A DNA stretch of 64,000 nt. Origin: Flavobacteriaceae bacterium (GTDB lineage: Bacteria; Bacteroidota; Bacteroidia; Flavobacteriales; Weeksellaceae). Location: assembly GCA_004359435.1 (NCBI GenBank), contig PTET01000001.1:679812-743811 (forward strand), in the 5' to 3' direction. This document shows, in pieces, positions 19,828-30,975 of the stretch. The notes under the pieces are model-generated. The model did no database searches. It was not told the DNA's origin and saw only the letters and a list, made by a program, of their open reading frames with translations. The position numbers were made by a program, and so were the translations under genes. The stretch's first letter is position 1. Every line of letters starts with the position of its first letter.

Positions 19828-20211
19828 ATGGCAAAAGTTACAGCTAAAAAAAGAAAAGTTAAAGTAGAGGCTATTGGTGAGGCTCACATTAACGCATCTT
19901 TCAACAACATCATCATCTCTCTAACCAACAAAAGTGGAGAAGTGATTTCTTGGTCATCAGCTGGGAAAATGAATTTTAGAGGGTCTAAGAAAAACACACC
20001 TTACGCTGCTCAAGTAGCCGCAGAAGATTGTGCGAAAGTAGCCCACGAAGCGGGTCTTAGAAAAGTGAAAGTGTATGTGAAAGGACCTGGACAAGGTAGA
20101 GAATCTGCCATCCGTTCTTTGCACAACAATGGAATTGAAGTGAGCGAAATTATCGACGTAACTCCACTTCCACACAACGGATGTAGACCTCCAAAGAGAA
20201 GAAGAGTATAA
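19828..20211 (+). CDS. rpsK: Ribosomal protein S11
   Basis: 127 residues with [56 protein letters not shown] and [19 protein letters not shown]11 forms the platform near the E site. A 95-base AT-rich spacer separates it from rpsD; no clear promoter or hairpin was seen there. Confidence 0.97.
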   Translation: MAKVTAKKRKVKVEAIGEAHINASFNNIIISLTNKSGEVISWSSAGKMNFRGSKKNTPYAAQVAAEDCAKVAHEAGLRKVKVYVKGPGQGRESAIRSLHNNGIEVSEIIDVTPLPHNGCRPPKRRRV

Positions 20212-20306
20212 TTTATCATTTAGTATTCATTTTGAGTTTACTTGTATTATCGAAGGATTAATAACATGCCTTAATTCATAATCTAAACTCAATAAAATTT
20301 TTAAAC

Positions 20307-20909
20307 ATGGCAAGATATAGAGGACCCAAAACAAAAATCTCAAGAAGATTTGGTCAAAGTTTGTTCGGAGAAGACAAAAACTTCGAGAAAAGAAAATTCC
20401 CTCCAGGACAACACGGAGCGAACAGAAGAAGAGGAAAAAAATCTGAGTATTCTGTTCAGTTAGATGAAAAGCAAAAAGCCAAACATACCTATGGTATTTT
20501 GGAAAGACAATTTGCGAACCTATTCAAGAAAGCATCATCTGCTTCTGGAATTACAGGTACCATTTTGTTACAACTTTGCGAGTCTAGATTAGACAACGTT
20601 GTGTATCGTTTAGGTCTTGCCAACACCAGAAGATTGGCTAGACAGCTAGTAAACCACAAACATATTACTGTAAACGGAGAAATTTTGAATATTCCTTCTT
20701 ACCAAGTAAAAGTTGGTGATGTAATTGGGGTAAGAGAGAAATCAAAATCTTTGCAGCCGATTGTAAATGCACTTTCCAATAGAAGTGATTACGATTGGAT
20801 GAACTGGAACCCAGAGAGCATGACAGGTACTTTTGTAGCTGTGCCAGAGAGAATTCAAATTCCTGAAGAGATTAAGGAACAATTGATCGTTGAGCTATAT
20901 TCTAAGTAA
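20307..20909 (+). CDS. rpsD: Ribosomal protein S4
   Basis: 200 residues, complete. [15 protein letters not shown] and FPPGQHG start the N-terminal domain. The S4 RNA-binding domain reads [33 protein letters not shown]. No zinc-binding Cys cluster is present. In other bacteria S4 represses this operon; no such leader is evident here. Confidence 0.97.
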   Translation: MARYRGPKTKISRRFGQSLFGEDKNFEKRKFPPGQHGANRRRGKKSEYSVQLDEKQKAKHTYGILERQFANLFKKASSASGITGTILLQLCESRLDNVVYRLGLANTRRLARQLVNHKHITVNGEILNIPSYQVKVGDVIGVREKSKSLQPIVNALSNRSDYDWMNWNPESMTGTFVAVPERIQIPEEIKEQLIVELYSK

Positions 20910-20936
20910 TATTCTAACAAAAACAACTTAATTAAA

Positions 20937-21929
20937 ATGGGTATTTTAAATTTTATAAAACCAGATAAAGTTATTTTAATTGAGGCTGATGATTTCAATG
21001 GACAATTTGAATTTCGTCCTTTAGAATCAGGCTTTGGTTTGACAATTGGAAATGCGCTTAGACGTGTGCTTTTGTCATCTTTAGAAGGTTTTGCAATTTC
21101 TTCAATCAAAATTGAAGGCGTTGACCACGAATTCTCTACCATCGAAGGGGTAAGAGAAGATATAACAGAGATTATACTAAATCTAAAAAGAGTTAGGCTT
21201 AAAAATCAAATTGAAGATAGCGCGGCAGAAACCGTAAATGCGTCTATTAAAGGTTTAGAAGTTTTAACCGCTGGAGATTTGGGTAAATTTATTTCTGGTT
21301 TTCAGGTTCTAAATCCAGAGCTAGTTATCTGTCATCTAAACAAATCTGTAAATCTAGAGATGGTCTTTACCATCGACAAGGGAAGAGGATATGTTCCTGC
21401 TGAAGAAAACAAGAAAGCCAATGCTTCTATTGGTACTATTGCGATCGATTCTATCTTTACGCCGATTAAAAATGTAAGATACGAAATCGAAAACTTCAGG
21501 GTAGAGCAAAAGACAGATTACGAAAAATTGGTGTTTCATATTCAAACCGATGGGTCTATTCATCCACAGGTTGCTCTTACAGAAGCAGCAAAGATTTTGA
21601 TTCATCACTTCATGCTCTTTTCAAACGAGAAGATTTCTATCGAAGCCGATGTTGAGTCTGCAACAGAAACCTACGATGAAGAAGCACTACACATGCGTCA
21701 ACTTCTAAAAACAAAATTGGTAGATATGGATCTTTCGGTTCGTGCGCTTAATTGTTTGAAAGCTGCAGAAGTAGAAACTCTTGGAGAACTTGTTTCTCAC
21801 CACAAATCAGATTTAATGAAGTTCAGAAACTTTGGTAAAAAATCTTTGACAGAACTAGATGAACTAGTGGAAGTGAAAGGATTGACCTTTGGTATGGATA
21901 TTTCAAAATATAAGCTAGAAGCTGAGTAA
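20937..21929 (+). CDS. rpoA: RNA polymerase alpha subunit
   Basis: 330 residues. The N-terminal dimerisation domain holds [20 protein letters not shown], and the C-terminal domain (from about residue 255) holds [21 protein letters not shown] and [15 protein letters not shown], the helix-hairpin-helix that binds UP-elements and activators. Intact and of normal length, between rpsD and rplQ. Confidence 0.98.
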   Translation: MGILNFIKPDKVILIEADDFNGQFEFRPLESGFGLTIGNALRRVLLSSLEGFAISSIKIEGVDHEFSTIEGVREDITEIILNLKRVRLKNQIEDSAAETVNASIKGLEVLTAGDLGKFISGFQVLNPELVICHLNKSVNLEMVFTIDKGRGYVPAEENKKANASIGTIAIDSIFTPIKNVRYEIENFRVEQKTDYEKLVFHIQTDGSIHPQVALTEAAKILIHHFMLFSNEKISIEADVESATETYDEEALHMRQLLKTKLVDMDLSVRALNCLKAAEVETLGELVSHHKSDLMKFRNFGKKSLTELDELVEVKGLTFGMDISKYKLEAE

Positions 21930-21940
21930 AATTTAAGAAC

Positions 21941-22420
21941 ATGAGACACGGAAAGAAATTTAATCATCTAGGAAGAACAGCGCCTCACAGAAAAGCGATG
22001 TTGAGCAATATGGCTTGTTCTTTAATTGAGCACAAAAGAATCAATACTACTGTAGCCAAAGCCAAAGCGCTTAGACTATTTATAGAACCTCTTTTAACCA
22101 AATCCAAACAAGATTCTACCCACAACCGTAGAACCATTTTTAGATATTTGCAAAGCAAAGAGGCCATTGGAGAATTATTTACTACCATTGCTCCAGCGAT
22201 TGCGGAAAGACCAGGAGGATACATCAGAATCATCAAAACTGGTTTTAGACAAGGTGATGCGGCAGATATGGCGATGATAGAACTCGTAGACTTCAATACA
22301 GTGTATTCTTCTGATGCTCCGAAGAAACAAACACGTAGATCTAGAAAGAAAGCAAGTGGGGAAACTACCCAAACTGCTGAACCCACTGCTGAAGTTGCAG
22401 AAGAAACTGCTGCAGAATAA
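21941..22420 (+). CDS. rplQ: Ribosomal protein L17 with an Ala/Glu/Thr-rich tail
   Basis: 159 residues. The first 115 or so are L17 ([68 protein letters not shown]). The last 40 residues first turn basic ([12 protein letters not shown]) and then acidic ([15 protein letters not shown]). Such low-complexity extensions are common in Bacteroidota L17. Last gene of the ribosomal cluster, followed by a hairpin terminator. Confidence 0.96.
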   Translation: MRHGKKFNHLGRTAPHRKAMLSNMACSLIEHKRINTTVAKAKALRLFIEPLLTKSKQDSTHNRRTIFRYLQSKEAIGELFTTIAPAIAERPGGYIRIIKTGFRQGDAADMAMIELVDFNTVYSSDAPKKQTRRSRKKASGETTQTAEPTAEVAEETAAE

Positions 22421-22459
22421 ATCGTATAATTAAAAAAGAAATATATTCTTTGTAAATCC

Positions 22460-22502
22460 AAGAAAAGGCAAATTTAATACAATTAGATTTGCCTTTTCTT
22501 AT
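22460..22502 (+). terminator. Rho-independent terminator after rplQ
   Basis: A perfect inverted repeat AAGAAAAGGCAAAT / ATTTGCCTTTTCTT with a short AT-rich loop closes the ribosomal cluster 40 bases after the rplQ stop and precedes eno. The T run on the right arm completes the terminator. Confidence 0.8.
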
Positions 22503-22516
22503 TAAAAAAAAAATAA

Positions 22517-23818
<1,302 letters not shown>

Positions 23819-23900
23819 TTTTTTTCAAAAAGCAGTTAGATTGTAGGTAAAATAAAGGATAATTTAGTAATTTCGAAATCAAATAAAACACGCAATAACT

Positions 23901-25181
23901 ATGTCAGATTCAGTTAAGATATCGTACAAAGAGAAAGAATTCACCTATCCGGTGATAGAAGGCACAATGGGCGATATTGCGGTAGATATTTCTACCCTAA
24001 GGTCCGATACAGGTCTTATTACTTTGGATGAAGGATTTAAAAATACTGGATCTACAGAGAGTTCTGTGACCTTTTTAGATGGAGACAAAGGTCAGCTTTT
24101 GTATAGAGGATATAGCATAGATGAGCTGGCAGAAAATGCAACCTTTACAGAGGTAATGTATTTGCTTTTGTATGGAGAACTTCCAACAGCCTCTCAACTA
24201 GATTCTTTCAACAAAGAACTTCAAGAGAATTGTACGGTAAACCAAGGTGTTAAAGACATGGTAAATGCGTTCCCTACTACTGCTCATCCTATGAGTATGG
24301 TTGGAGCCATTAGCTTTACCTTATCTTCTTTCTATCCAGAGGTTGGAGAGGTAAAAACGCCTGAGGAATTCGACAAAGCGGCCATGATACTTTTGGCGAA
24401 ATTCCCTGCACTTTGTGCCATGGCATATAGAAGAACCAACAGTTTGCCTATCAATTTGGCGGATCCTTCTTTGGACTATGTTTCGAACTTTTATCAGTTG
24501 ATGTTTAAAAACGATCAGAATATAGAAATTTCTCCTTCGATTGTTAGCGCACTAAACAAACTGCTTATTTTGCATGCCGATCACGAACAAAATTGTTCTG
24601 CGGCAACCGTTAGGGTGGTTGGGTCTTCTCAAGCTGGACTTTCAGCTTCTATTGCTGCAGGAGTTGCTGCGCTTTGGGGACCACTTCATGGAGGGGCAAA
24701 CCAAGCGGTAATCGAAATGTTAGAGGACATCAAAAAAGATGGATCAGGACTTCAGTTTTGGGTAGATAAAGCCAAAGACAAAACCCATGCATTTAGACTA
24801 ATGGGATTCGGTCACAGAGTGTACAAAAACTTTGACCCAAGAGCCAAAATTATCAAACAAGCCACAGACGAAGTATTGGCCCAACTAGGAATTAAAGACG
24901 ATGTTCTCGATCTTGCTAAAGGACTAGAAGAAGTAGCTTTACAAGATGAATACTTTGTAAAAAGAAACTTGTATCCAAATGTAGATTTTTATTCTGGGAT
25001 CATTTATCGTGCCCTTGGAATTCCAAAAGAGATGTTTACCGTTATGTTTGCCTTGGGTAGGCTTCCAGGTTGGATAGCCCAATGGAAAGAACTTAGAATA
25101 GACAAACAGGCCATTGGAAGACCAAGACAAGTTTATATTGGAGCTAAAACCAGATCTTACGTTTCTCTAGACAAGAGATAA
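23901..25181 (+). CDS. gltA: Citrate synthase
   Basis: 426 residues of the type II hexameric citrate synthase class, first step of the TCA cycle. Catalytic residues are in HADHEQNCSAATVRVVGSS, PLHGGANQAVIEML (His) and GFGHRVYKNFDPRAKI (His and Arg), with the final Asp in PNVDFYSGIIYRALGIP. An N-terminal beta domain typical of NADH-sensitive Gram-negative enzymes is present. It is followed by a terminator. Confidence 0.97.
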   Translation: MSDSVKISYKEKEFTYPVIEGTMGDIAVDISTLRSDTGLITLDEGFKNTGSTESSVTFLDGDKGQLLYRGYSIDELAENATFTEVMYLLLYGELPTASQLDSFNKELQENCTVNQGVKDMVNAFPTTAHPMSMVGAISFTLSSFYPEVGEVKTPEEFDKAAMILLAKFPALCAMAYRRTNSLPINLADPSLDYVSNFYQLMFKNDQNIEISPSIVSALNKLLILHADHEQNCSAATVRVVGSSQAGLSASIAAGVAALWGPLHGGANQAVIEMLEDIKKDGSGLQFWVDKAKDKTHAFRLMGFGHRVYKNFDPRAKIIKQATDEVLAQLGIKDDVLDLAKGLEEVALQDEYFVKRNLYPNVDFYSGIIYRALGIPKEMFTVMFALGRLPGWIAQWKELRIDKQAIGRPRQVYIGAKTRSYVSLDKR

Positions 25182-25198
25182 AACTTTAAGCATAAAGA

Positions 25199-25229
25199 GA
25201 AAGCCGTACCTAGTGCGGTTTTTTTTAAT
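25199..25229 (+). terminator. Probable terminator after gltA
   Basis: CCGTAC-CTA-GTGCGG forms a hairpin (one G.T wobble) extended by A/T pairs around one bulged G, followed by eight T residues. It lies 18 bases after the citrate synthase stop and just upstream of the HMG-CoA synthase gene. Confidence 0.65.
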
Positions 25230-25244
25230 TTATAACACATATCC

Positions 25245-26612
25245 ATGAAGGTAGGAATTGATGCCATTTCGTATAGCATTCCAAAATTACAATTGCCTAT
25301 TACAGATTTAGCTTCACTTCGAGGACTAGATCCCATCAAACTTGAAAAAGGACTAGGATTGTATAACATGTCCATTGCTGATGTGCATCAAGATGTGGTA
25401 ACATTTGCTGCCAATGCTGCGTTAAAACTCATCAAAGAGCATCGAATTTCACCCAAAGAATTAGGTAGAATCTATGTGGCTTCTGAAAGTGGAGTAGACG
25501 CCTCTAAACCCATTGCCTCTTATGTTTTAGGAATGTTAGAGGAGGTTCTAAAAGATGAATTTGGTCCAGACTGTTTGATGCACTGTGATGCGGTAGATTT
25601 TGTGTTTGCCTGCATTTCTGGGGTGGATGCGCTACACAATACCCTAGACTGGGTGCGAGTTCGACCTGATGAAATGGGGCTTGTTATATGTACAGACATT
25701 GCCAAATACGATTTGGCTTCCACGGGTGAATATACCCAAGGAACAGGTGCTGTTGCGATGCTAATTAAAGAAAATCCAAGGCTCATTGCTTTTGAAAAAG
25801 AATTGGGGATAAGTACACAAAGTGTTTTTGATTTTTTCAAACCTAGAAGAGTGGTTTCCAAAAAAGACATTGCGGGGGTAGAAGATACTTTTTCTGATTG
25901 GATGGGTGTGATGGAAGATTATGTGGAAATTTTCAAAGAACAACCTGTCTTTGAAGGACAATATTCAAACCAGTGCTACCAAGAAAGAATTACCCATGCC
26001 TTTTTACAGCTCAAAGAAAAAACACAAACTTCTGATCTTTTAGAATCTTGGCAAAATATTATTTTGCATTTGCCTTATGCCTTTCAAGGCAGAAGAATGT
26101 TTGGTGCGCTATATTTGAAAGAAATCTTGGGCGGAAATCCAGAAAAAGACCCAGCTTGGTCTGATAAAGTAAGGGAAGTAACCAAAACCAAAGAATACTT
26201 AGATTTTGTTCAGCAAAAATTGATGCCCGCAGAATTGGCTTCTTCAAAAGTTGGAAACATCTACACAGGATCCATTTTCTTGGCATTTCTTTCAACCCTT
26301 GTTTATCATAGAGATCATAAAAATGCAATAGAAAACAAGAAATTTGGTTTTATATCCTATGGAAGTGGTTCTAAATCCAAAGTATTTCAAGGAGTGATTG
26401 CCGAAGGTTGGAGGGAGGCCATACAAAACATCACACTTTTTGAAGAGCTAGAAAACACAAAACCTATCTCTGTAGAGCTATACGAAAAATTACACAGGAA
26501 AGCTATTTCTCAGTCTGTTTTGCCCCCCAAGGGTGAATTTTATCTCTCTGGAATCGAAGAAAAATCTCCTAATTTAATTGGTGCAAGGTATTATAAATAC
26601 GCAGCAGAATAA
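25245..26612 (+). CDS. Hydroxymethylglutaryl-CoA synthase
   Basis: 455 residues. Condenses acetyl-CoA with acetoacetyl-CoA to HMG-CoA, the committed entry to the mevalonate pathway that many Flavobacteriia use for isoprenoids. MKVGIDAISYSIPKLQLP is the typical start, the Glu region is VASESGVDASKP, and the nucleophilic Cys sits in DFVFACISGVDAL. GTGAVAMLI and GSGSKSKVFQGV are also family segments. It looks complete. The bacterial homologue is usually named mvaS. Confidence 0.92.
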   Translation: MKVGIDAISYSIPKLQLPITDLASLRGLDPIKLEKGLGLYNMSIADVHQDVVTFAANAALKLIKEHRISPKELGRIYVASESGVDASKPIASYVLGMLEEVLKDEFGPDCLMHCDAVDFVFACISGVDALHNTLDWVRVRPDEMGLVICTDIAKYDLASTGEYTQGTGAVAMLIKENPRLIAFEKELGISTQSVFDFFKPRRVVSKKDIAGVEDTFSDWMGVMEDYVEIFKEQPVFEGQYSNQCYQERITHAFLQLKEKTQTSDLLESWQNIILHLPYAFQGRRMFGALYLKEILGGNPEKDPAWSDKVREVTKTKEYLDFVQQKLMPAELASSKVGNIYTGSIFLAFLSTLVYHRDHKNAIENKKFGFISYGSGSKSKVFQGVIAEGWREAIQNITLFEELENTKPISVELYEKLHRKAISQSVLPPKGEFYLSGIEEKSPNLIGARYYKYAAE

Positions 26613-26641
26613 TTTTTTAATCCCTTTAAGCAGCCTTTTGG

Positions 26642-26675
26642 TTTGGCTTTTTTCAGGATTATTTGCGTAGCTTTG
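26642..26675 (+). promoter_or_regulatory. Bacteroidota-type promoter before the nitroreductase gene
   Basis: TTTG at 26642-26645 and TAGCTTTG at 26668-26675 match the -33 and -7 elements with a 22-base spacer. The predicted start of transcription falls close to 26682, so the second of two nearby ATGs (26691) is the better translation start. Confidence 0.55.
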
Positions 26676-26690
26676 TGTCAAATGGTTGAT

Positions 26691-27320
26691 ATGGATTTAA
26701 GGGAAAATTTAAATTGGCGAGCAGCGGTAAAAAAATTCGATTCATCTCGAAAAATCTCTCATGAAGATTTGCAAAAGCTATTGGATTGTTTAAATCTATC
26801 TCCCTCTTCTATGGGACTTCAACCTTATCGTTTTTTACATATCAAAAGCAAAGAAATTAGAGAAAAATTACTTCCTTTTTCTTTTGGACAACCCCAAGTG
26901 GTGGATGCTTCAGATTTTATAGTGCTGGCCAGTCATACCCAAATAAACAACGAATATATTCAGAAGTATGCAGATTTGTTAGAACAGGAAAGGAATTTGG
27001 CTCCAGAATTCAAAGAGGCATTTTTAAATTCTGCCAAGGGATATTTGTCTTTGATGGATCAGGATCAAAAAATGAAATGGGCGGCTCATCAAGTCTATTT
27101 GGCCAGTGGGGTACTTCTTTGTACTGCTGCCAGTATGCAAATTGACGCCTGTCCACTGGAGGGGTTTGTAAATGAAAAATACAACGAGATTCTAGATTTA
27201 AAGTCTTATCATCTACACGCCGAACTCTGTGTGGCTCTAGGTTATAGAGATCCTTCAGATGTAATTTCGAGCCTAAAAAAAGTGCGAATTCCATTAGATC
27301 AAATGCTTATCGAATTTTAA
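26691..27320 (+). CDS. Nitroreductase-family NAD(P)H-dependent oxidoreductase (NfsB-like)
   Basis: A 209-residue FMN flavoprotein of the nitroreductase fold. WRAAVKKFD at the start supplies FMN phosphate contacts, followed by LSPSSMGLQPYRFL, the DFIVLAS strand, and the C-terminal PLEGF and ALGYRDPSD motifs typical of NfsB/NfnB enzymes. Substrate is unknown; quinones or nitroaromatics are usual for the family. The start at 26691 is preferred over upstream codons because the promoter overlaps them. Confidence 0.88.
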   Translation: MDLRENLNWRAAVKKFDSSRKISHEDLQKLLDCLNLSPSSMGLQPYRFLHIKSKEIREKLLPFSFGQPQVVDASDFIVLASHTQINNEYIQKYADLLEQERNLAPEFKEAFLNSAKGYLSLMDQDQKMKWAAHQVYLASGVLLCTAASMQIDACPLEGFVNEKYNEILDLKSYHLHAELCVALGYRDPSDVISSLKKVRIPLDQMLIEF

Positions 27321-27326
27321 TTTTTT

Positions 27327-29393
27327 ATGGAACCAAATACCCCTTCTAAATATATAAACCGAGAAGTAAGTTGGCTGAAATTTAATGCCAGAGTCTTACA
27401 AGAAGCCAGTGATCCCTCGGTTCCACTTTTAGAGAGAATTCGTTTTTTAGGAATTTATTCCAATAACCAAGATGAGTTTTTTAAGGTTCGATACGCCAAG
27501 TTGCTTCGGGCTTTAGAAAACAATAGTTCTTTTCCTAACATCGTTGCTTCACAAAGCAAAGAAGAATTGCTAGATCAAATTAACTCTATGATCTGGACCC
27601 AACAAAATACCTACGATACTTTGTATGAGGCTCTTATAGAGGCTTTGAAGTTGGAAAACATACATTTGGTTAATGAGCTTTCACTGCTTCCTGAGCACAA
27701 AAGTTATATCCAAGAATATTTTAAAACCAAATTAAGCCACTCTATTGTGGTTCTAATACTAAACTCACTCAATAACCACAAGGTTTCTCTTCAGGCCGAG
27801 GTAATGTATTTGGCTGTGAAGATGGTAAACGCCAAAGAAGAACCCTCTTATGCTTTAATTGAAGTTCCTAGTGATATTTTTCCTAGATTTTTGGTTCTAA
27901 AATCGGTACAACTCAACGATTATGTTATCTATCTGGAGGATGTAATTCGATACCATTTAAAGGATATTTTTAAGATGTTCGATTTTGTTTCTATTGAAGC
28001 GCACGCCTTAAAAATTAGTAGAGATGCCGAACTTTGGATAGACGATGATTTAAAGGAAAGTTTTGTAAACAAAATCGCCAAAAGTGTTGAAAGTAGAAAA
28101 GAGGGAGAAACCGTTCGGATGGTTTATGACAAAGACATGGCCAAAGATACCTTGGAAATGCTTAAAGGTATGCTTTCCATAGACAACTTTGACAACCTTT
28201 CTCCGGGTGGAAGATATCATTCCAAAAAGGATTTGATGAAATTTCCAGATTTCAATCGTAAAGATTTGCTCTACACCAAGATTCAACCGCTCCTTCCTCA
28301 AGATCTAGCCAATGTGAATAGTTATTTTTCTGCCATCGCGCAGAAAGATCATATGATTTATGCTCCTTTTGATGATTATTCGGTTCTTTTAAAGTTCTTA
28401 AGAGAAGCCGCCATCGATCCTAAAGTGACCAAAATCAAAATGACACTATACCGTTTGGCCTCAGATTCTCAGGTGATTTCTGCTCTTGTAAATGCTGCGA
28501 AAAACGGAAAAAAAGTAACCGCCATTTTAGAGCTCAGAGCCAGATTCGATGAAGCCAACAATGTAAAATGGTCTAAAGTTTTGCAAGAAGCCGGAGCAGA
28601 GGTGATTTTTGGTGTTCCTCAACTTAAAGTTCATTCCAAAGTTGGACTCATAGAGCGTTTAGAAAAGGGACAAAAAAAGTACTATGGAATTTTTAGCACT
28701 GGAAATTTTCATGGAGGAACAGCCAAGATATACACCGATTTCACTCTTTTTACCTCTCATTCTGGACTCTGTACAGAGCTAGTGAGTTTGTTTGAATTTT
28801 TCAGAGCCAACTATAAAATTAAATCTTATCAGCATTTGATGGTTTCACCCATGGAAACTAGAGAAAAACTCTACAAGCTCATCGATCAAGAAATTCAGCA
28901 CAGAAGAAAAGGAAAGCCTGCTCAAATTAGCATAAAAGTAAACAGCCTTTCAGACAAAGGAATGATAGATAAACTCTACCAAGCCAGCGAACATGGAGTT
29001 GAAGTTAGGCTTGTGATTAGAGGAATTTGCTGTTTGATTCCCCAAAAGGAGTTTAGTCAGAACATCAAAGCAATTTCTGTAGTGGACAAGTTCTTAGAAC
29101 ACCCAAGAATGTATTGGTTCAAAAATGGGGGAGAAGATTTGGTATATCTTTCCTCGGCCGATTTGATGGAAAGAAATATAGACAACCGTGTAGAAGTAGC
29201 TTTTCCTGTGTTAGATAAAAAACTTCAAAAACAGGTTCAAGACATTTTCGATCTAAGTTTCAAAGACAATGTCAAGGGTCGAATTCACAATGAGGAACTC
29301 TTTTCTGAAACCTATCAAAGAGATCAAAATCAACCCATAAGGTCTCAAGAACTCATCTATTATTATCTAAAATTTTTAGACCAATCCCTATGA
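27327..29393 (+). CDS. ppk1: Polyphosphate kinase 1
   Basis: 688 residues, complete. Reversibly polymerises ATP gamma-phosphate into polyphosphate. The N domain begins YINREVSWLKFNARVLQEA, the head domain follows, and the two PLD-like C domains carry VHSKVGLIER (the autophosphorylated His) with STGNFHGGTAKIYTDFTLFTS, and HPRMYWFKNGG with SSADLMERNIDNRVEVAFPV. The stop overlaps the ATG of the ppx remnant, so the two genes formed a polyphosphate operon. Confidence 0.96.
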   Translation: MEPNTPSKYINREVSWLKFNARVLQEASDPSVPLLERIRFLGIYSNNQDEFFKVRYAKLLRALENNSSFPNIVASQSKEELLDQINSMIWTQQNTYDTLYEALIEALKLENIHLVNELSLLPEHKSYIQEYFKTKLSHSIVVLILNSLNNHKVSLQAEVMYLAVKMVNAKEEPSYALIEVPSDIFPRFLVLKSVQLNDYVIYLEDVIRYHLKDIFKMFDFVSIEAHALKISRDAELWIDDDLKESFVNKIAKSVESRKEGETVRMVYDKDMAKDTLEMLKGMLSIDNFDNLSPGGRYHSKKDLMKFPDFNRKDLLYTKIQPLLPQDLANVNSYFSAIAQKDHMIYAPFDDYSVLLKFLREAAIDPKVTKIKMTLYRLASDSQVISALVNAAKNGKKVTAILELRARFDEANNVKWSKVLQEAGAEVIFGVPQLKVHSKVGLIERLEKGQKKYYGIFSTGNFHGGTAKIYTDFTLFTSHSGLCTELVSLFEFFRANYKIKSYQHLMVSPMETREKLYKLIDQEIQHRRKGKPAQISIKVNSLSDKGMIDKLYQASEHGVEVRLVIRGICCLIPQKEFSQNIKAISVVDKFLEHPRMYWFKNGGEDLVYLSSADLMERNIDNRVEVAFPVLDKKLQKQVQDIFDLSFKDNVKGRIHNEELFSETYQRDQNQPIRSQELIYYYLKFLDQSL

Positions 29394-29665
29394 AATTACA
29401 ACGATTTGCTGCCATTGACATTGGATCTAATGCCATAAGACTGCTTATTTCTACCATTTACACCTATCCCAATTCTGATCCTATTTTTCACAAAACATCC
29501 CTTGTGAGACTTCCTATCCGTTTGGGTTCTGATGTATTTACCCAGCAAAGAATTTCGGCTTACAACATCAAAAGGCTCATTGAGGCCATGAAGGCATTTA
29601 AATCACTCATGAACGCTTTCGAGGTAGAATCTTACAAAGCTTTCGCAACCTCTAACAACACCTTT
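29390..29665 (+). pseudogene. ppx: Ppx/GppA exopolyphosphatase, N-terminal remnant
   Basis: About 88 residues match the Ppx/GppA actin-like N-terminus: FAAIDIGSNAIRLLIS (phosphate-1 motif), KTSLVRLPIRLGSDVF and SYKAFATS. In intact enzymes the following residues lead to the phosphate-2 motif; here the frame passes without a stop into NNTFSTHKK and then the methyltransferase start at 29681. Roughly two thirds of the protein is missing. The fusion is in frame by chance, and the overlap with ppk1 shows the original operon. Confidence 0.85.
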
Positions 29666-29680
29666 TCAACACACAAAAAG

Positions 29681-30883
29681 ATGCTTAAATACCGAAATTT
29701 ATATCTTGGCATCAACCAAGGATTAGAAGAAATTTTCTTTGAAGAGAAATATGCCGACAAGGTAATTTCTAACCTTTTCTACAATCACAAACTCTGGGGA
29801 AAAAGAGATCGTGCTTTTGTGGCCGAAACCCTCTATGACATTATCCGCTGGAAAAGAGTCATTGAGTTTAGTGGAGGCACAGAGATAGATCAAGATGACC
29901 TTTGGACTTTTGTGGGAACTTGGTTTGTGATTAAAGGCAACGAACTTCCAGATTGGGAAGAGTTTAAAAGCGTCCTAAATCCCGAAAAAATTAGAGCCAA
30001 CTACCAGAAATCTTTTCAGGTAGACGCCATCAAACATTCCATTCCCAATTGGCTTCAAATCCTTGGAGAAAAAGAACTTACCAAAGAGGTTTGGAACAAA
30101 CAAATGGAGGCGTTAAATCTAACGGCAGATATCATCTTAAGGGTAAATCACCTCAAAACTACCAAGGAAGAATTAATGCAATCCTTAGAAGCCCAAGAGA
30201 TTATTACCGAAGAAATCTCTGGCTTTCCTGATGCTTTAAGGGTAACCAAAAGAGCCAATGTTTTTCAAACCGAGGCCTTTGGAAAGGGCTTTTTTGAAGT
30301 ACAAGACGCCTCCTCTCAGTTGGTGGCTCGCTTTTTAGACCCCAAACCCAAATCTAGGGTAGTGGATGCGTGTGCAGGAGCAGGTGGAAAAACCCTTCAT
30401 TTGGCCAATGTGATGCAAAATCAAGGACAAATAATCGCCCTTGACATTCACCCTTGGAAGTTGGCAGAACTCAAGAAAAGGGCCAAAAGAAATGGCATAG
30501 GGAACATTCAAACCAAAGAAATTGAAAGTTCTAAAACCATTAAAAGACTTGCCGAATCAGCAGATTACTTGCTTTTGGATGTGCCTTGTACAGGGATTGG
30601 TGTACTGAAAAGAAATCCAGATTCTAAATGGAAACTTTCACCCGCTTTTTTCGAAAATGTACTGAAAGAGCAGGCGCAAATTTTGCAGTCTTATGCCAAA
30701 ATTTTAAAACCTTCTGGAGAAATGGTGTATTCTACCTGTTCTATTTTTCCGAGTGAAAACCAGAATCAAGTTCAATATTTTCTAGAGCAAAATCCAAATT
30801 TTTCCCTTGTTGAAGAAAAAACCATCTACCCTAGCGAAACTGGATTCGATGGGTTCTATATGGCCAAAATGGTAAAAAAGTAA
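29681..30883 (+). CDS. RsmB-like rRNA cytosine-C5 methyltransferase
   Basis: The ATG at 29681 begins MLKYRNLYLGINQGLEEIF, the expected N-terminus of the flavobacterial RsmB-like family, giving 400 residues. The N-terminal NusB-like helical part (WGKRDRAFVAETLYDIIRW) is followed by a SAM domain with VVDACAGAGGKTLHLA, LLLDVPCTGIGVLKRNPDSKW (catalytic-pair Cys) and YSTCSIFPSENQNQV (second Cys). The open frame extends upstream into the ppx remnant, giving a 497-residue chimera, but the methyltransferase itself is intact and needs no extension. Confidence 0.88.
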   Translation: MLKYRNLYLGINQGLEEIFFEEKYADKVISNLFYNHKLWGKRDRAFVAETLYDIIRWKRVIEFSGGTEIDQDDLWTFVGTWFVIKGNELPDWEEFKSVLNPEKIRANYQKSFQVDAIKHSIPNWLQILGEKELTKEVWNKQMEALNLTADIILRVNHLKTTKEELMQSLEAQEIITEEISGFPDALRVTKRANVFQTEAFGKGFFEVQDASSQLVARFLDPKPKSRVVDACAGAGGKTLHLANVMQNQGQIIALDIHPWKLAELKKRAKRNGIGNIQTKEIESSKTIKRLAESADYLLLDVPCTGIGVLKRNPDSKWKLSPAFFENVLKEQAQILQSYAKILKPSGEMVYSTCSIFPSENQNQVQYFLEQNPNFSLVEEKTIYPSETGFDGFYMAKMVKK

Positions 30884-30920
30884 AATTCCACCAAACAACA
30901 GTACAACATAATAAAACACA

Positions 30921-30951
30921 AAAAAAAACCTCTATTTCTAGAGGTTTTTTT
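30921..30951. terminator. Bidirectional terminator between convergent genes
   Basis: Symmetric hairpin AACCTCTA-TTTC-TAGAGGTT flanked by an A run on the left and a T run on the right. It can terminate both the methyltransferase transcript (plus) and the DUF937 transcript (minus). Confidence 0.8.
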
Positions 30952-30975
30952 ATTGGTAAATAAAGATGTTAAACC

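Noticed and set aside
20212-20306. Ribosomal leader or riboswitch between rpsK and rpsD
   Set aside because: No stable hairpin or conserved pattern could be seen; it looks like AT-rich spacer.
29390-30883. A single 497-residue Ppx-methyltransferase fusion protein
   Set aside because: The methyltransferase has its own family-typical start at 29681, and the Ppx part ends without a domain boundary, as at the other junctions in this window.
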